NCBI GenBank assembly: GCA_008360955.1
Contig: LUCM01006819.1
Location: forward strand, 1-64,000
Source: Fasciolopsis buskii
Lineage: Eukaryota; Platyhelminthes; Trematoda; Plagiorchiida; Fasciolidae
DNA length: 64,000 bases
Reading direction: 5' to 3'
Shown here: in pieces, positions 1 to 11,929 of the stretch
Position numbering within the stretch: the stretch's first letter is position 1
How the letters are laid out: every line of letters begins with the position of its first letter
Made by a program: the position numbers and the translations under genes
Notes under the pieces: model-generated
What the model was told of the DNA's origin: nothing
The model's database searches: none
The model's input: only the letters and a program-made list of their open reading frames with translations

Positions 1-1264
1 AAACACGTGCGTTTGTACAGTTAGGCTGTGGTCCGTGTGTTGGCTGCGGCAGCATCTTTCCTTTTCCCGCCTGTGCAGATTCACTCCCTGTTACCCTTGA
101 ATATTCACTCTTTTTAAATAAACGTCTAACTCTGGGGAAGGGCAGCGGTCAGTGAGGCTTGCCTTGCTGTTTAACGCTGAACGGTGATGATGATGATTCT
201 GTCCTTAAGTTGTTTTAGTTACCCCTTTTGGCCAGAGGCCTAAAGTAGGGTTCCCTTTGCTTCGGCTTTCTTCTCCGGGTAGTAATAATCTCACATTAAG
301 AGCACAGATCTCAATAGATGGCCGATAAATTTCTTCAGATGATCATTTCTGTGATCTAAAAAGAGATAAAATCTGCGTACTCAGAAATTACTATCGACTT
401 TGAAGTTCATCTGAACGCTTGTTCTTCGATGAATGAATGCAGTGGTTGTGGTGTCTAACCACAGGGTGCTGCACGCACAAAGTGATGATAGCAACAAGGA
501 ACTGTATGTCTGAGTTTATCCAAATGCGAACCGGTTCACAACGAACGGAGATCTCGATCAACGTTTCTCTCAAAGAAATACCTAGGTACAAAGGCGCTAA
601 TCTTAACGTCACCGCAAATTTCTCCTCCATTCGCATAAAGAGTCCTGAGTGTCATCCAGGCGAGTAAATCTGCACGTATTAACTGGATTCTTCGAAATTT
701 TTCTGTCATGGGCAGCGCCAAACAGTACAGTACACTGGCTTCTTTTTCATATGGCAACCACCCCTCCACAAGACATATGGATGGAAGGGGTTAATTTTGC
801 CCCGGGATGTAAAACACTTATTGATCCGGCATGCAGGTACGGAACAGTTTCAAAAACATTTCACAATAATTGTTGAATACACACAAAACGACGTTTTCAG
901 GGTACGCGAAGCAGATTTCATCAGGGGAATACAGATGTAGTCCATGTGGAATGTCACTCCAGCACAGCTTTTGCCCATAAAGACAGACGCAAACTGGCAA
1001 GTATACTTCCGTCCAAAAATTAGGGCAGATTATCGGAGAGAGTACAAGTCGTTAGACAGTACAGAGGCCGCTAATCCTTCGATGATCTTGATTTGCAGTT
1101 TTGTTCCTGCTAAAAGTAAGCAGTCTGAAGCGGCTGCGGTTAGTATACTTTTGATGATTAAACTTCCTCGAGGTTCTAATTCTAGAGCTTGACGCTCAAA
1201 TGGTAGACATTTCATTGTCAGTAGAGATGAAATCGTTGGTGCATTTGCTCATTTAGTGCTGTTT
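1..1264. other. stretch with no recognisable gene
   Basis: Only short overlapping open frames on both strands are present, none with a recognisable domain or a convincing pair of splice sites. A short run of TGA repeats lies near base 185. It could be intron or intergenic DNA next to the Penelope-like relics that follow. Confidence 0.5.
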
Positions 1265-1900
1265 TGGTAGATTTACAGGCGACGTTAGCTTTTACCTTTG
1301 ACTTTTTCGGTGGCCTTGGCTTCGAAGCCAAAAGTTTGTTTTATTATATTTCCTTTGCTAACTTGAACTTTGACCCTAGAAGAATGACGGTTGGGTTGAG
1401 TGATCCCATCCCGTCGGATGTGGACCGTTGGTTCCATCTTGATTAGGCTAGTGTTTGGTGACTCTGTCACATGGTTGTTTCCGCACAAACAACTCAAGCT
1501 CTTGACTGTACATCTGTATGATTTGATTCCCGAGTTTTGCCTAGTTGAACGGCTTGATCTTCATCTGACTGTATACGCGGTCCAATGCGATGTGTCCACC
1601 ATTGACTGGTATGAAGAATACTGGTGGTTGCTTGATCAATAATTTTAACTTTATCCAAGTCGAACTTGTGTCCTTCTTGGTCCTGGTGAACGGATATCAG
1701 AGAGGGAGAGAGTGGACTATGTCCTCTTGTATCTGATTTATGTTCGTGCATCCCAGTGGATAATTTTTTACAGGTTTGACCATTGTAGCATCTGTCGAAT
1801 TCCATGTACTGCATTTTGTATACGACGTTTTGCCGTTTGTAGTTTAGAGCTGTTCGTGTGATTGTGATAAAACAGATAACGGAAACCAACGTCCTGGGCT
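1265..1900 (-). mobile_element. decayed Penelope-like element, GIY-YIG end (copy 1)
   Basis: Read on the minus strand, this is the 3' part of a Penelope-like retroelement (PLE). The frame opens with a NVVYK-type lead-in near 1820, followed by a Cys-to-Phe-altered zinc-like segment and the GIY-YIG core CYNGQTCKKLSTGMHEHKSD. Next comes SVHQDQEGHKFDLDKVKI and a frame-shifted match to the family's terminal motif (a degenerate form of INRHIxLDPVY) around 1590. In PLEs this domain is the endonuclease fused behind the reverse transcriptase. Frame changes and stops, including one at 1494, show it is dead. No reverse transcriptase core was recognised upstream, so it is 5' truncated or too eroded to read. 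The 1265 boundary is approximate. Confidence 0.75.
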
Positions 1901-2469
1901 ACGAGCAACACAACCTCAAACATTACTAAGAAGTAAAATGGATAACATCGAGTTAGTTGTGGTACTCATTAATAGCCGGTGGATTCGACAAAAGTTTTGC
2001 ATGACGAAGCTTCATTGCCTTCAGGAGTGAACCATAGTGTTAGCTCGTTGACACCTTCTTATTAAGGTAGGAGTGCACAAGTATGTGAATTTCTGGACAA
2101 GAGAGCACCGGGTACGCATATCTGACAAGCGACAGTAACCGCGAAATCGGTCGTGTGTTTCCGGGCAAGTTTTGTTCACTCATCCAGGTACTACTTACTG
2201 CTTATATATACATATATATGCATACATATAAACATATGTCGCACCAGAATCTAATTTAGAGCGTCACGAGTGTGCGTGTAAACTATTCGTTGAATAATCC
2301 ACAGAGGAACCCCAACGGCTACTACATATATTTACTTACAAGTGGATCTGCGACTCAGGTACCGCACCAAAGTGGCAATTTGAGGGTGCACATTGGGCTA
2401 TAAAGTGTTGATTGCGATGTTTCGATTCAAACAAGGACCCGTTGTCCGACGTAAGTCAATCTGCATATG
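1901..2469. other. spacer between two PLE relics, contains TA-rich microsatellite
   Basis: No domain or plausible exon was recognised. A (TA/CA)-rich simple repeat lies at about 2203-2237. It may include unrecognisable remains of either flanking element. Confidence 0.45.
2203..2237. repeat. TA/CATA microsatellite
   Basis: An imperfect alternating TA and CATA tract. The same TATATACATATGCAT style recurs at 17.66 kb and 58.0 kb. Confidence 0.8.
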
Positions 2470-2940
2470 GTCGGGAGGGCTTGTTTCACATGCATCTGTC
2501 CGTCTCTCCATCGTTTGACACTATTGTCGACTGGTTTCGTCATGGTGATGTAGTGTCTGTCGATTTGGACGGGCCGGTTGAACGAGTTGGTCAAGTGAAA
2601 TGCTTCGAGGACCAGACGCTTGACCTTTTTCTAGCTTGGTTGATTACTTTCGAGCCGCTGATCTTAGCCCTGTAGCCAATCCGTGTGACGTGGCTCCAAA
2701 TGTGTGAGCATGGGCCAGCTCGTCGTGAGGCCAGTTTGTGTCTTGTAGACTTGTCTGTCTCACCTAAATACTTCTTATCACAACCCATGCACGGATTTGC
2801 AAAGACCGATTTCAACTGATCGGGATGATTGACACAATCTTTTTCATTGAACAGTGCTGATGGCAACGTGTCTATGGGTTTGTGAGCGATTTTGATACAT
2901 AACAGTTTAAGCAGACGCTTTGTGGTCTCTTATGTCTCCA
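2470..2940 (-). mobile_element. decayed Penelope-like element, RT end plus GIY-YIG (copy 2)
   Basis: On the minus strand the sequence starts with the C-terminal end of the reverse transcriptase (RLLKLLCIKIAHKPIDTL near 2925-2875). A linker leads into the GIY-YIG nuclease segment CMGCDKKYLGETDKSTRHKL (about 2795-2740). After that come a SHIWSHVTRIG block and a KVINQARKRSS block, which match the usual spacing of the domain. A stop interrupts the frame at 2591, and related sequence continues beyond it. The subfamily differs from copy 1 (CMGCDKKY against the altered CxxC of copy 1), so these are two insertions in the same orientation rather than one split element. It is non-functional and truncated on both sides. 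Confidence 0.78.
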
Positions 2941-3100
2941 GTGTCTGGGGTAAGATGATAAGTTTGTTGTTTTTATTTTATGCCTTGGTGTGTGTGTTCG
3001 CTCGGTGGAATAGAGTCCATACGCAGCTCCGTAGGTGGCGTACTGGGTGATTGCTGTTATAGCTCAGTATACGATCGGTGTTTTCTAGTTTTCGGTAAAC

Positions 3101-3279
3101 TTTTATCTTATATCTTTTACTTTCTCTATTATTGAAATAACAATGTGCATCATTTTTCAGAAAGGGGACCGCCGTCATCAGAGGGTTGCCAAGTGGGGAA
3201 TTTGACCGGCGGCGGGAGGATTCGAACTCGCGACCTTCGCGTCCAAACGCCACGACCTCATCCGCAGGGCACTGCCGTT
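3101..3279 (-). repeat. tRNA-derived SINE, copy B
   Basis: Read on the minus strand from 3279 down, it has a tRNA-like head: a degenerate box A, a GTGGCGTTTGGACGC anticodon-arm-like segment, and a good box B (GGTCGCGAGTTCGAATCC, about 3235-3218). The 5' GGCAGTG can still pair with most of the CCGCCGCC at the far end of the head. A tRNA-unrelated body follows (CCCCACTTGGCAACCCT, then CCTTTCTGAAAAATGATG) and then an A-rich tail built on AAAGATA. It is collinear with the plus-strand copy at 45.15 kb, and that match defines the family. It lies about 160 bp from PLE copy 2. Confidence 0.8.
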
Positions 3280-5780
3280 GACTTCATTCCCGATAAGAAC
3301 GTTCAAGCATCGTTTTGTTACACATTCTTTTTCCTTTGCAAATTCCATCCTGGGTGTGGAGTATTACAACTAAACATGGTTCTGCTTCAATAACTTTTGA
3401 TTGAAAAAAGGTATTCGATCCTAATTAGTTCAGAACACGGATGAGAGAACAGAATTCACTCACAAGTCCCATTCATGATCACGCTCGGTAATTCATGTCA
3501 CTTTCCAAACCAATATCGAAGTGTACAAGTATAGAAAAGAGTAAACAGGAAACGCCCGGATATATGCGCCTGATGTGTGGCATTAACCACAAAACCGGTG
3601 GATTCTTTCTGGTGGAACGTTGTTTTGCCTTTCACAAGCGGGACTACTCAAGATAAAAACCAAGTGTCCCGTTTCGGAAGGTTTTTACTGACTAGCCAGC
3701 GAAATGCCTCCGTTTTTACCGTTGTGGACCACATAAGGGCCCAGCATTGATGAACAGCTCTAGCGATTCAAATATGATTCTGGTACAAAAAGAACGGCAT
3801 GGTTCAGCCGAGACTTATTCTGTTGCATGAAAGTCGGTTTAAGCTAGATGTGTCTTAAAGAATATCTTCTACTTGAGAAGACGTACACTGAAACTGATAT
3901 GCCAACTTAATGGCAGTTAAATACTTAAGAACAGCTTTCATGTTTGTTGGGCTTACACCAGCACCTAACGCCTGTCACGATATTCATAAGATTCTGACCG
4001 CAGAATTTAGAATCTAGACAGAAAACGTTTTATTATCAGTCTTGTGAAAAGCCAAACGTCGATTTTAGAATTCAGGGTCAAAGATAATGAAAAACCAACT
4101 AACAGAGAAGAATCCCACTTATAATCCCACTTATCTTGACGGAGAATGAAACGTTTGCTATGCTCAGCGAGCGGAGCCTCGTACAACTAAGAAACCGAGC
4201 TACAGTCAGTATCGATTTTCACGACCACTGGGACTGCGATATCTCCACTTACTGCAAAATCAGTTTACCGCTGTCGTTAATGGCTACTGCAGGAACATTG
4301 CTTTAACCAAGCTAAATGGTCAGCAGCCAAATAATTTTAACTAGATGAGGACATTTGTCCAGTTTGCCCGATTTTAACCCGTTCCGGCAGCTATGGTTAT
4401 TCAAATTCCCGACAGGTTGTTCTATTATGTTACCGAATAAACAGATACAAAATAAATCAAGCTTATCAATTCCAGTAGTGTGACAAGGGGTTAGAGCAGT
4501 GGAAAAAAGAAATCAACAATATACTCACCAGGTGTATGTTTTAACCGGTTTGGTTTCATGTCTACAAAGAGACCATGATGGAAAACAAATTTCTCCGAGT
4601 AGCTGGTGACTCGGCTAAACAAAACGACCGAAAATCGGCTTCATCGTAAAAATTCAAAGTTTGCCAAATAGATCAATTCTTTTGGCATGAATACCAATAA
4701 TTGAAAATCAATTCTTATCCAAATGCTACTAGCTGATCGTAGAGTACGATGTTCGCTAAGATGTCTTTATAAGGCAACAGGTTGGTTCAGTGCAATTTTG
4801 TGTACTCTTTACCTTTCTTTCTCCGGTTTTTTGCTGCATAATTCACTCTATGGTTTTGTTATTTCGGAGAAAAATCAACTAATGAGGTATGGGTGTGAGT
4901 TCGATTTTGCGCAACTGGACTACCAGTGCGAGGACCGGAGCTTCACACACTGTGTTCCAACGGGCTTAGCAAATCGAATAATTATTTGATCAAGCCGGTG
5001 TGCGTAGCTAGTCACCGTCTTATATAGTCACGTGATTCTGATCTTGGCAAAATCGATGCCTGTTCTCAGCCTTAATGACGGCGAATTTTCAGGATTAAAA
5101 GCCAATTCGGTTTTTGGAGGACGTATTTCTCTAATTGATATTTTATTGCCCGAGCTTACAATAGACACACAGCATCGATTACACAAAAAGGAGGAACACT
5201 GCTGAATTTTACAGGCATAATCGGTTGTAACAAACAGAAACAGCCTAAGTAATAGTTTTAAGTAAAAGCTTATGTTTTACTGGAAATCACTTAGCGCTAG
5301 TGCAAACGTTGTCTTTTTTTGAATTTACAACAAAACTGATCAAGGCTCGAATTGCGTACAGCCAATCCACTGTTAAAACTGCTTCTTTGAAATAGTTGTT
5401 TTATAACCTAAAACGCATTTTATGCAATTCTAGCGGTGCTTAGCTTTGACGCTGCGTGTCTTTGGGGATGATAAAACTTACGAAATTTTGAAATTTTACA
5501 TGTTCTTTTGGTGATGCGAGGGTCTGCTCCGAACATATATTCAGGAACCAGACAAAATTGTCGGCTCACGAAAAGTAGAGCTAATTGGTTTTGCACTTAT
5601 AAAATGGGATTGTGTTAAATTAGGCCAATATAACTTATTGAAATCCTCTGTCGTCATGTGTAATTCTGGTTGCTATGCGAAGCAACAAAGAGGCTGGGAG
5701 GATAGTGGCATGTAAAACCAAACAGCCAATCAAAGGAGCAGTTAAAAAAAGACATGACTGACTAAATGAATACCAACAAG
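3280..5780. other. stretch with no recognisable gene
   Basis: Stop-rich on both strands; the longest frame, at 4723-4989 plus, has no supporting splice sites or domain. A perfect tandem duplication of the 12-mer AATCCCACTTAT lies at 4111-4134. Nothing else stands out. Confidence 0.5.
4111..4134. repeat. 12-bp tandem duplication
   Basis: AATCCCACTTAT occurs twice head to tail without mismatch, a recent replication slippage or a minimal minisatellite. Confidence 0.85.
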
Positions 5781-5787
5781 CGCAACT

Positions 5788-6138
5788 TTATTTGATGTGA
5801 AATCGTTGGGGATTGAAAACCGATTTTCGGAAAACGCATTTTAATATTTTGCAAAGGACAGGAATTGTCGTATCAGGTGACACAAGACTGGAAAACATCT
5901 GCTTCATTTTCCTATTTTTATAATATTCCCCTGGGATTTGTGATTCTCTTTCCCAAGATGCTTCAGGCGCATTTTCAAGCAGACAAATTATTGGGCGTGA
6001 AAAAGTACCGAAACAGTTTTTGTGGGAACCTTTTCGGTTAGATGTTTTCAGTCCAGAGTGATATAAGTCTGATGAAAGAGAGTAGAATGGATTTATCACC
6101 AGGTCAGAACCAGTGCTACAATTTTCCTCGCACTTCAA
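5788..6138 (-). CDS. weak possible exon, unknown product
   Basis: A 116-codon open frame on the minus strand that reads as ordinary mixed-composition protein, with three cysteines near its start and two near its end. A possible acceptor (AAG before TGCGAGG) sits close to the start. An internal GTGATA would be a possible donor, but no site pair is compelling and no family was recognised. It may simply be a chance open frame. Confidence 0.15.
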   Translation of the reverse strand: MKCEENCSTGSDLVINPFYSLSSDLYHSGLKTSNRKGSHKNCFGTFSRPIICLLENAPEASWERESQIPGEYYKNRKMKQMFSSLVSPDTTIPVLCKILKCVFRKSVFNPQRFHIK

Positions 6139-7030
6139 TTTGGATTGTTTAATGTCCAGAATGGGTGCATTCCATAGAATTTGTGAAAGAAGCTGCTAAC
6201 CGTACATGCCAACTAGCAATTCATTCGACAAACTAAGTCGAAATCGGAGTTGGGCGAAAGAGTGCACTGCGCATAGCAATTTTTCGTACGGGTAAACGTT
6301 TCAAACAAAAGTCATTGCTGGTCCGTCTGTTTAGAACACTGATTAAAAATATACGTTGGCAAGTTAAAACAGACTTTCAGTAACTCACAGATTGTAACAG
6401 ACAGATAAACCCACCAATGTTCCGAATAGTTCAGGAAACTGGAGAAAAAGAAAAGAGTTTGAAAATACCTCAACTCGAAAATTTCACTATAACCATATTG
6501 CAGTTTTGTGGTAGGAATTTATTTTAACTTGTAAGTCATTGCATTTATTAGGAAAGGAAATGTTGGACATGGAATAGGAAGGAATTCAAAAAGATTTACA
6601 GGAACCGAAGTGCAATACACTGCCTTAAAAGAGCTCTGTTACTGGGTCAAGTTTTGTGTTTGAATTTACTGTTTGTCAATGGGATTTTATGCTTTACTGA
6701 CGGTTTCAAACAAGCTAGGTGAACAATCGTGTTTCGTTTGTGTTTACCTGCTATTATGCTACATGTGGATACCGGTTGTTGAGTCATCTGACAGGTGGTC
6801 ACGTTGATATAATCTACACAACCTGTAGTAGGCTGCTTTGCGAAGTGTTACCACTACTATTGCTACTACTAGCACTATAAATGCCATTACTCGTTAAATC
6901 CAAGTAATCAAACGCTGCAGGTCGTCTTTAGTCTTTTGTGCTTAATTAGACTACTTAGGGCGGTAGTGGTTTGTTACCGTGCAAGTAGGTGCTGTCTTGT
7001 GCAGTGGAGTCAGGAAACCGTTGACAGCTT

Positions 7031-7115
7031 GCGCTGTTAGCTCAATGGCTACGGCATTCGGCTCGTACTCCTTCCTCTGGGGTGCGCGTTCTAGATCGAG
7101 CGCGGCGGAGGTTGA
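7031..7115 (+). repeat. degenerate tRNA-like sequence (possible old SINE head or tRNA pseudogene)
   Basis: A good box A, TTAGCTCAATGG, lies at 7037-7048. A weakened box B, GCGTTCTAGATC, lies at 7086-7097, at about tRNA spacing. The T stem and acceptor stem do not pair well, so this is not a working tRNA. The head differs from the SINE family at 3.1 and 45.1 kb, and no repeat body or tail was recognised. Confidence 0.35.
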
Positions 7116-7205
7116 TTGCCACTGTCTCCATGGTTTGATTATGCTGAGTTGGAGGCTGACAGTAAATAATTTTTAGAAAAAAATATGATAAGGATAATTA
7201 CACAC

Positions 7206-7659
7206 TGAGTATCCAGTTCCTTCTCCCCAAAATCCATGGGCAGCAACTAATCAGATGTGCACTAAATTTTTTGCCAGTTTGAATCACAGTTGCGCTGAGC
7301 CCAGGGTCGTTGGATTTCGATCCAGGCGGCTGGATAAATTTCTTTGGCAATTTTAGTACTGTTCTCATCAGATGAATAGCAATTTCCTGAGAGTTTTCTT
7401 GCTTATGTAGCCTAACCGCTTTTGTTGTGTGGTGCGGGACGCAGTAGAGCAATCTATGGAATGACGAAATGTCAACCGAGAGACTATTTTCTACTGGGTA
7501 AATAGTGATCCACGTTTCCCTATCGCCATGTACTTGCCAGCTTGGATGAATTTTCCTAGGCTTTGACGGCTCACCCGCAGTGAGACTTAAACATCTAGTA
7601 CCCGGAATGTAATTGGATCGATTAGTGACCACAGAAGAGACTAGCAGAGGGTTGCCAAC
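7206..7659 (-). CDS. candidate internal exon, unknown product
   Basis: One of the longest open frames in the window, about 150 codons on the minus strand. A possible acceptor (GATAGGACCAG before GTTGGC) opens it and a possible donor (ACTCA before GTGTGT) closes it; the frame would otherwise stop at 7198. The translation is hydrophilic and basic, with few cysteines and no membrane helix. A PPGSKSNDPGLSAT segment lies near its end. No domain was recognised. An old transposon fragment is a reasonable alternative. Confidence 0.3.
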
Positions 7660-8768
7660 CTGGTCCTATCATCAAATAGCAGGCAAGGACGAGAGATGCA
7701 TCTACTTCTCACGGTATTGACAGTAATCTTCATTATGATCCTTTGAGGTCTACTGACTATTTCCACCATGATGGTCGCCCGTCAGCCAGGGGTATTCCTT
7801 CAACCTTTTCTGTTCCTTCCATTTTCTACCAATAACGGTTCAAGATCACCATGGCTGCGCAGTATTTCTATTGTATGACATCTATTCTCTCAAACAATTT
7901 TCGCCGCAAATAAGGTTCGTTTGACACAAAATGAGTAATTTTGATTATGCATCAAAAGCAGTTAGGATTTAACAGATGCTCAACACTGAGGCTGTTATCG
8001 TTAATCTCTGGCGACCAGCAATGAAAGCGTTGGAAATATCGTTCGAGGCCCACCAAATTTCGTGGCCGGAAGCCAAAGAGACTGCAGACGAGTCCCATGT
8101 GCACAAACCCTAGGAGCCAATTTGCAAGGTTTTTCCGTCGTGCGTTTATCATTCGTTTAGGTTTCTTCTCAGTCAGTTTAGCCGATCGAGTGCAAGGCAT
8201 CTACCGTTTCCGAACAATAATCTCATGAATTAATTCTACCAAACTAAAAGAATTGTACTGGTGTGAAAATACATGTTCATCTACGGTCAGTTTCCTTATT
8301 TGATGTTTTTGAAATTGTTAAGTGAAATTCAAAGTTGGTGGAAGCAGGAACCGTATTCGTTTGTGAAACACTGTATTAATCAGAGTGCCACCTTTTTATT
8401 TCACTTTTGAGTACTCCGTTGGTCAGTATTTCGTGAAAAAATGCCAGTTACACAGATTGAAAGGAGTGAATAAATTACATTGAAAGTTAGCGTCTGACCA
8501 AGTAAGGCGGGTTGGACAAATTTGTAGAATTGCTGGTATAGCACGCAAACAGAACGAACGTTTATCCACGTTTGGGAATGGATTTCAGGCAGTTGATCGA
8601 ACCCCATCAGGATCAGCCATATACAAATTGGTACTACTACTTACATGCCTGGTAAGTTTACAATCGGAAATCTCCTGGCATTCAAGCTAGTCAACATCAA
8701 GAAAAATATAGTTATGACAAGTAAACTAATTTGGCCATTTAGGCCATTAGTTTTCCCATGATACACAC
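7660..8768. other. stretch with no recognisable gene
   Basis: Short frames on the minus strand at 7952-8200 and 8401-8607 lack convincing splice sites or domains. It could be an intron between the neighbouring minus-strand exon candidates. Confidence 0.45.
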
Positions 8769-9042
8769 CTGAAAATAGACTGGATAGTATCGTGGATGAT
8801 ATAATGTTAATAACACAGCGTTGTTGGTATATGTGATACCGCAACTTCTCGACTACCGTGAGTAGTCTTTCCAAAGGCAAGTTTTTGCAGTCCTTCACAA
8901 TACAAACCAACAATACATGGCGCATCGAGTTTTTGATACACTGTACTTCAAACTGGATAGTACTTTCCAGTGCCAAGTCGTACGTGATCTGTGGTCCAAT
9001 TCTGAATTCGTCATACTTGTCATAGTCGGAGCAGAAGTGCAC
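8769..9042 (-). CDS. candidate internal exon, unknown product
   Basis: An open minus-strand frame ending at a good donor, TTTTCAG before GTGTGT. The translation begins with an acidic, Tyr/Asp-rich segment (CSDYDKYDEF), runs through a hydrophobic stretch (RHVLLVCIVKDC), and ends with a possible amphipathic helix rich in Leu and Arg (LERLLTVVEKLRYHIYQQ). The 5' edge is uncertain: the frame stays open to about 9103, and several AG dinucleotides could serve as acceptor. No family was recognised. Confidence 0.3.
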
Positions 9043-9791
9043 ATAGGTTTGCGAGAGGGAAACTTTGACTAACTCAGCGGTGCTTGGTACGCGGTGTCGA
9101 TATGCACAGTTCGTAAAGGCACTTCACTTTCTACGTAACATCTAGCTTCTGATGCCACCTCGAAACAACTGAAAACTAATCCCACAATTATCACCGTTTT
9201 GATGACAACGAAATCAGTTTAAGATATGTCTCAGGACATATGAACCAAGCATGTTTAGAGGGAAACTTAATTAACTTGAAATAACGATGAATTCTTTGTA
9301 ATTAACTAAATATGACATCCTAAACCTGCGTAATGCCTAGAACTGCGAGTTGTTTTGTGCATTTTTGATGTTGTCTGGCAAATAATTAATGAAAACAAAT
9401 TACTCAGCAAGCATACTCTAAGAAGAGACCGGTGCTGTAGCCGAAAGTGCACTGATTTATTAGCCCGGTTATTCCGTCCATTGTGATCGACCGATTGATA
9501 CCGATTAGCATCACGTGTACCACGCAGCTGGGACTCTCAGCTGAGTGACGTCGAGCAGTGCGTATTGTATTCGCCGATTACTACTTCCGTGTGATTAATT
9601 CGGCGCTGACCGAGGCATCTGAAAATTGGGCGCGCTCGCCCAGACGGCTAAAAGTACATGGTTTAACTTATTACATGCACACTGAATGTCTTACGTATGT
9701 GCTACTTCCGCCGAACTTACATTCACTTAAAATAAAATAAGGGGAGTTGGCGTTTATTACATGACTCCAAATTTGGCAGTCACTTTATGCC

Positions 9792-10055
9792 CTAAATATC
9801 TAGGAAATTCTTGTCCGTAATTAATTTAGCGCCCTTTAATCTTTGGGCTTCAAAAGTCCCATCAAGTTGGCACTGAATTGGAAATTTTAGTTTCAAAAAT
9901 GTAGGTTCGTCCTTTAGTGTGGCAGAACGCAGCCTCGGCTGGATTCCATTTAATGTGGTGTGCGGCATTTCGACTGACGGTCTTTGCACACTTATTGTAA
10001 TCGGCACATTGATTTGAATGTGAACGGTTCGACCAGAGTTCAGTTTACCCATCAC
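9792..10055 (-). CDS. possible exon, unknown product
   Basis: A minus-strand frame of 87 codons ending in its own stop. The translation has alternating beta-like segments (VHIQINVPITISVQ, then FLKLKFPIQCQLDGTF) as in an extracellular or beta-rich domain. AG sites near the start would give phase 2, which does not match the phase-0 donor of the next exon upstream (10161). A direct join is therefore unlikely and this may be a chance frame. Confidence 0.2.
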   Translation of the reverse strand: MMGKLNSGRTVHIQINVPITISVQRPSVEMPHTTLNGIQPRLRSATLKDEPTFLKLKFPIQCQLDGTFEAQRLKGAKLITDKNFLDI

Positions 10056-10160
10056 ACTTCTTTAGCTTCTTAGAGATCAGTATCCTTATTTATACCAGAC
10101 ATTTGAGTTGCCTAATTATAGTTAATTGTCATTGAATATCACAAACTTCTTATTTCTTAC

Positions 10161-10342
10161 GAGTCGCCAAGTGGGTATGACACCGAATGTAATCGATAGA
10201 TATCGTCGATAAACGTATTGCCACCACGGGTCATCTGTCGACGCTGAACCGACTGTGATGATTTCTCGTTTTGAGTTCTGCTTGACACTTACTAAGACTA
10301 TCTTAAATGGATTTTGATGCACGAAGTCGTGGATATCAGGAA
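10161..10342 (-). CDS. candidate internal exon, unknown product
   Basis: Sixty codons on the minus strand between an acceptor (TTTTGTACAG before TTCCTG) and a strong donor (GGCGACTC before GTAAGA), phase 1 in and phase 0 out. The translation has a compact globular character with an aromatic DDPWWQYVYRRYLSI block. No cysteines and no membrane helix are present. I could not assign a family. The donor motif is among the best in the window. Confidence 0.4.
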
Positions 10343-11929
10343 CTGTACAAAATTTATGTTTTGTTTGTTGAATTTCGTTCTTATTAAAAAACATGAATGA
10401 AGGGGAAAATCAAAATCCCGAGGCTGGACTTAGTAATCCAACCACTGAACCCGCCTGGGAAAGATGAGTCGGTGGTGACGAAGCGAGTGATAACAAATTT
10501 TAGTACAGTTGGCGATGCGGGAGAGCGATGATATTTATCCAACGCGCATTCTTGGTTAGTCTATGGTAATATATTCAGAGGCAAGTGATGCAGGTAAAGA
10601 GAATTTCGATTTTTTAAGTCTAATTCTCTCGTAAAATTGCAAAATTGGAGTGAGGTAATACGGGACAAAGATTGCAAATATAAAATTAAGATGGCGAAAT
10701 CGTGACATGTGTTACAAGGGTCCCGAATCGGACTACACAAATGAAAGTACTAAAGAATTATCAGACCCTGGAAATAATAATATTTCAAAGATATTTGCTC
10801 ACCTTTTACCAAAGAGGTAGATAGACGGATGCAAAAACAGAAACGACTGGATAGGTGGATAGAGAGAATACGAATATCACCAAATGATATTGTCGCCGTG
10901 TAGTTTCAACTGAGATGCATGCAAAAACGTTTCTTTTTTCACTTCCTTTCGATTTTCAGGTGCGTGTGCTCAAAGATCTGCAGAAACATGCAACACAGAA
11001 GGAAAATTCCCCTAACTGTTCACGGCCACGGTAGATGCCGGAAGAGAACGTTTGCACAGTAAACAGAAGGTAGCTGATTGAGTTCCAACGCTCATGCTAT
11101 TTAATTACTGAATGCAAAAATCGCAACTTCATTTTCCTTTTCGTGCTGAACTAAAAACTCGTCGTCATCGCCACCGAAACAAATGAATAATAGGTCAAAA
11201 AGAACAAAGCACTCTAGTGATCTTGCCAGGTTGTCATGATAAGGCAGGTAGAAGCGGTTTACGAAATCATGGGATGCGTGCAATCTATTAATCTTCTACC
11301 AAGCGGCTAGAATCAAATTTTGGCTGGATAACTGTCAATTATATTTCAGACTGTCACACTCAGGCACAAACCTCATATCATCTGGTATTTTTTTGACTCG
11401 GAAGGAATGGGACTAGAATTTCTCTTCAACTAGAGTTCATCAGTAATGCGCGCCGATCATGACACCCAGGGTGTGAATCCGAGCTTTAGATTTGAAAAGG
11501 TTGTTTGTAATGTCGCCGTTTTCCCAGTTGTAGCTCAAGCTAATCAACATTCCAGCTGCGTCCGACGGTTACTCGTCAGGTCAGTTGCAGGTATAAGATG
11601 GCAGCAGCTAACAAACAAGAACGTGAAGGAGGAGAGTCTGAATCACGGAGATGGACAGCCGGAAAAAGCGACTTTTTACAGCTGAAGAATGGCAGTTGTT
11701 TTGAAACGCAACAAAAATATAGATCCAGATAAGGTAATGCTGAGTACCAACTGTTGAACCAATACTGATCATGTTCAAGGGAACACGAATGATATATATT
11801 CGATCAACGATGTTTTGTGAAACAATTATGAGATATTTGAGAAAAATTTGGAAATAAGATTAAGGTGGCGTATTTGTAAACGGTAAAGCCATTTGATTTT
11901 ATCCAAATTTTCGGGATGATTGCGCTAAT
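10343..11929. other. stretch with no recognisable gene
   Basis: Only short frames are present (for example 11101-11283 minus and 11446-11685 plus), without domains or clear splice sites. The last part lies just upstream of the LINE relic and could contain its unrecognisable 5' sequence. Confidence 0.45.

Noticed and set aside
10122..10160. Extension of the 10.16-10.34 kb exon to its downstream stop
   Set aside because: A strong GTAAGA donor precedes the stop and a gene end here would leave no clear polyadenylation signal; splicing is more likely.
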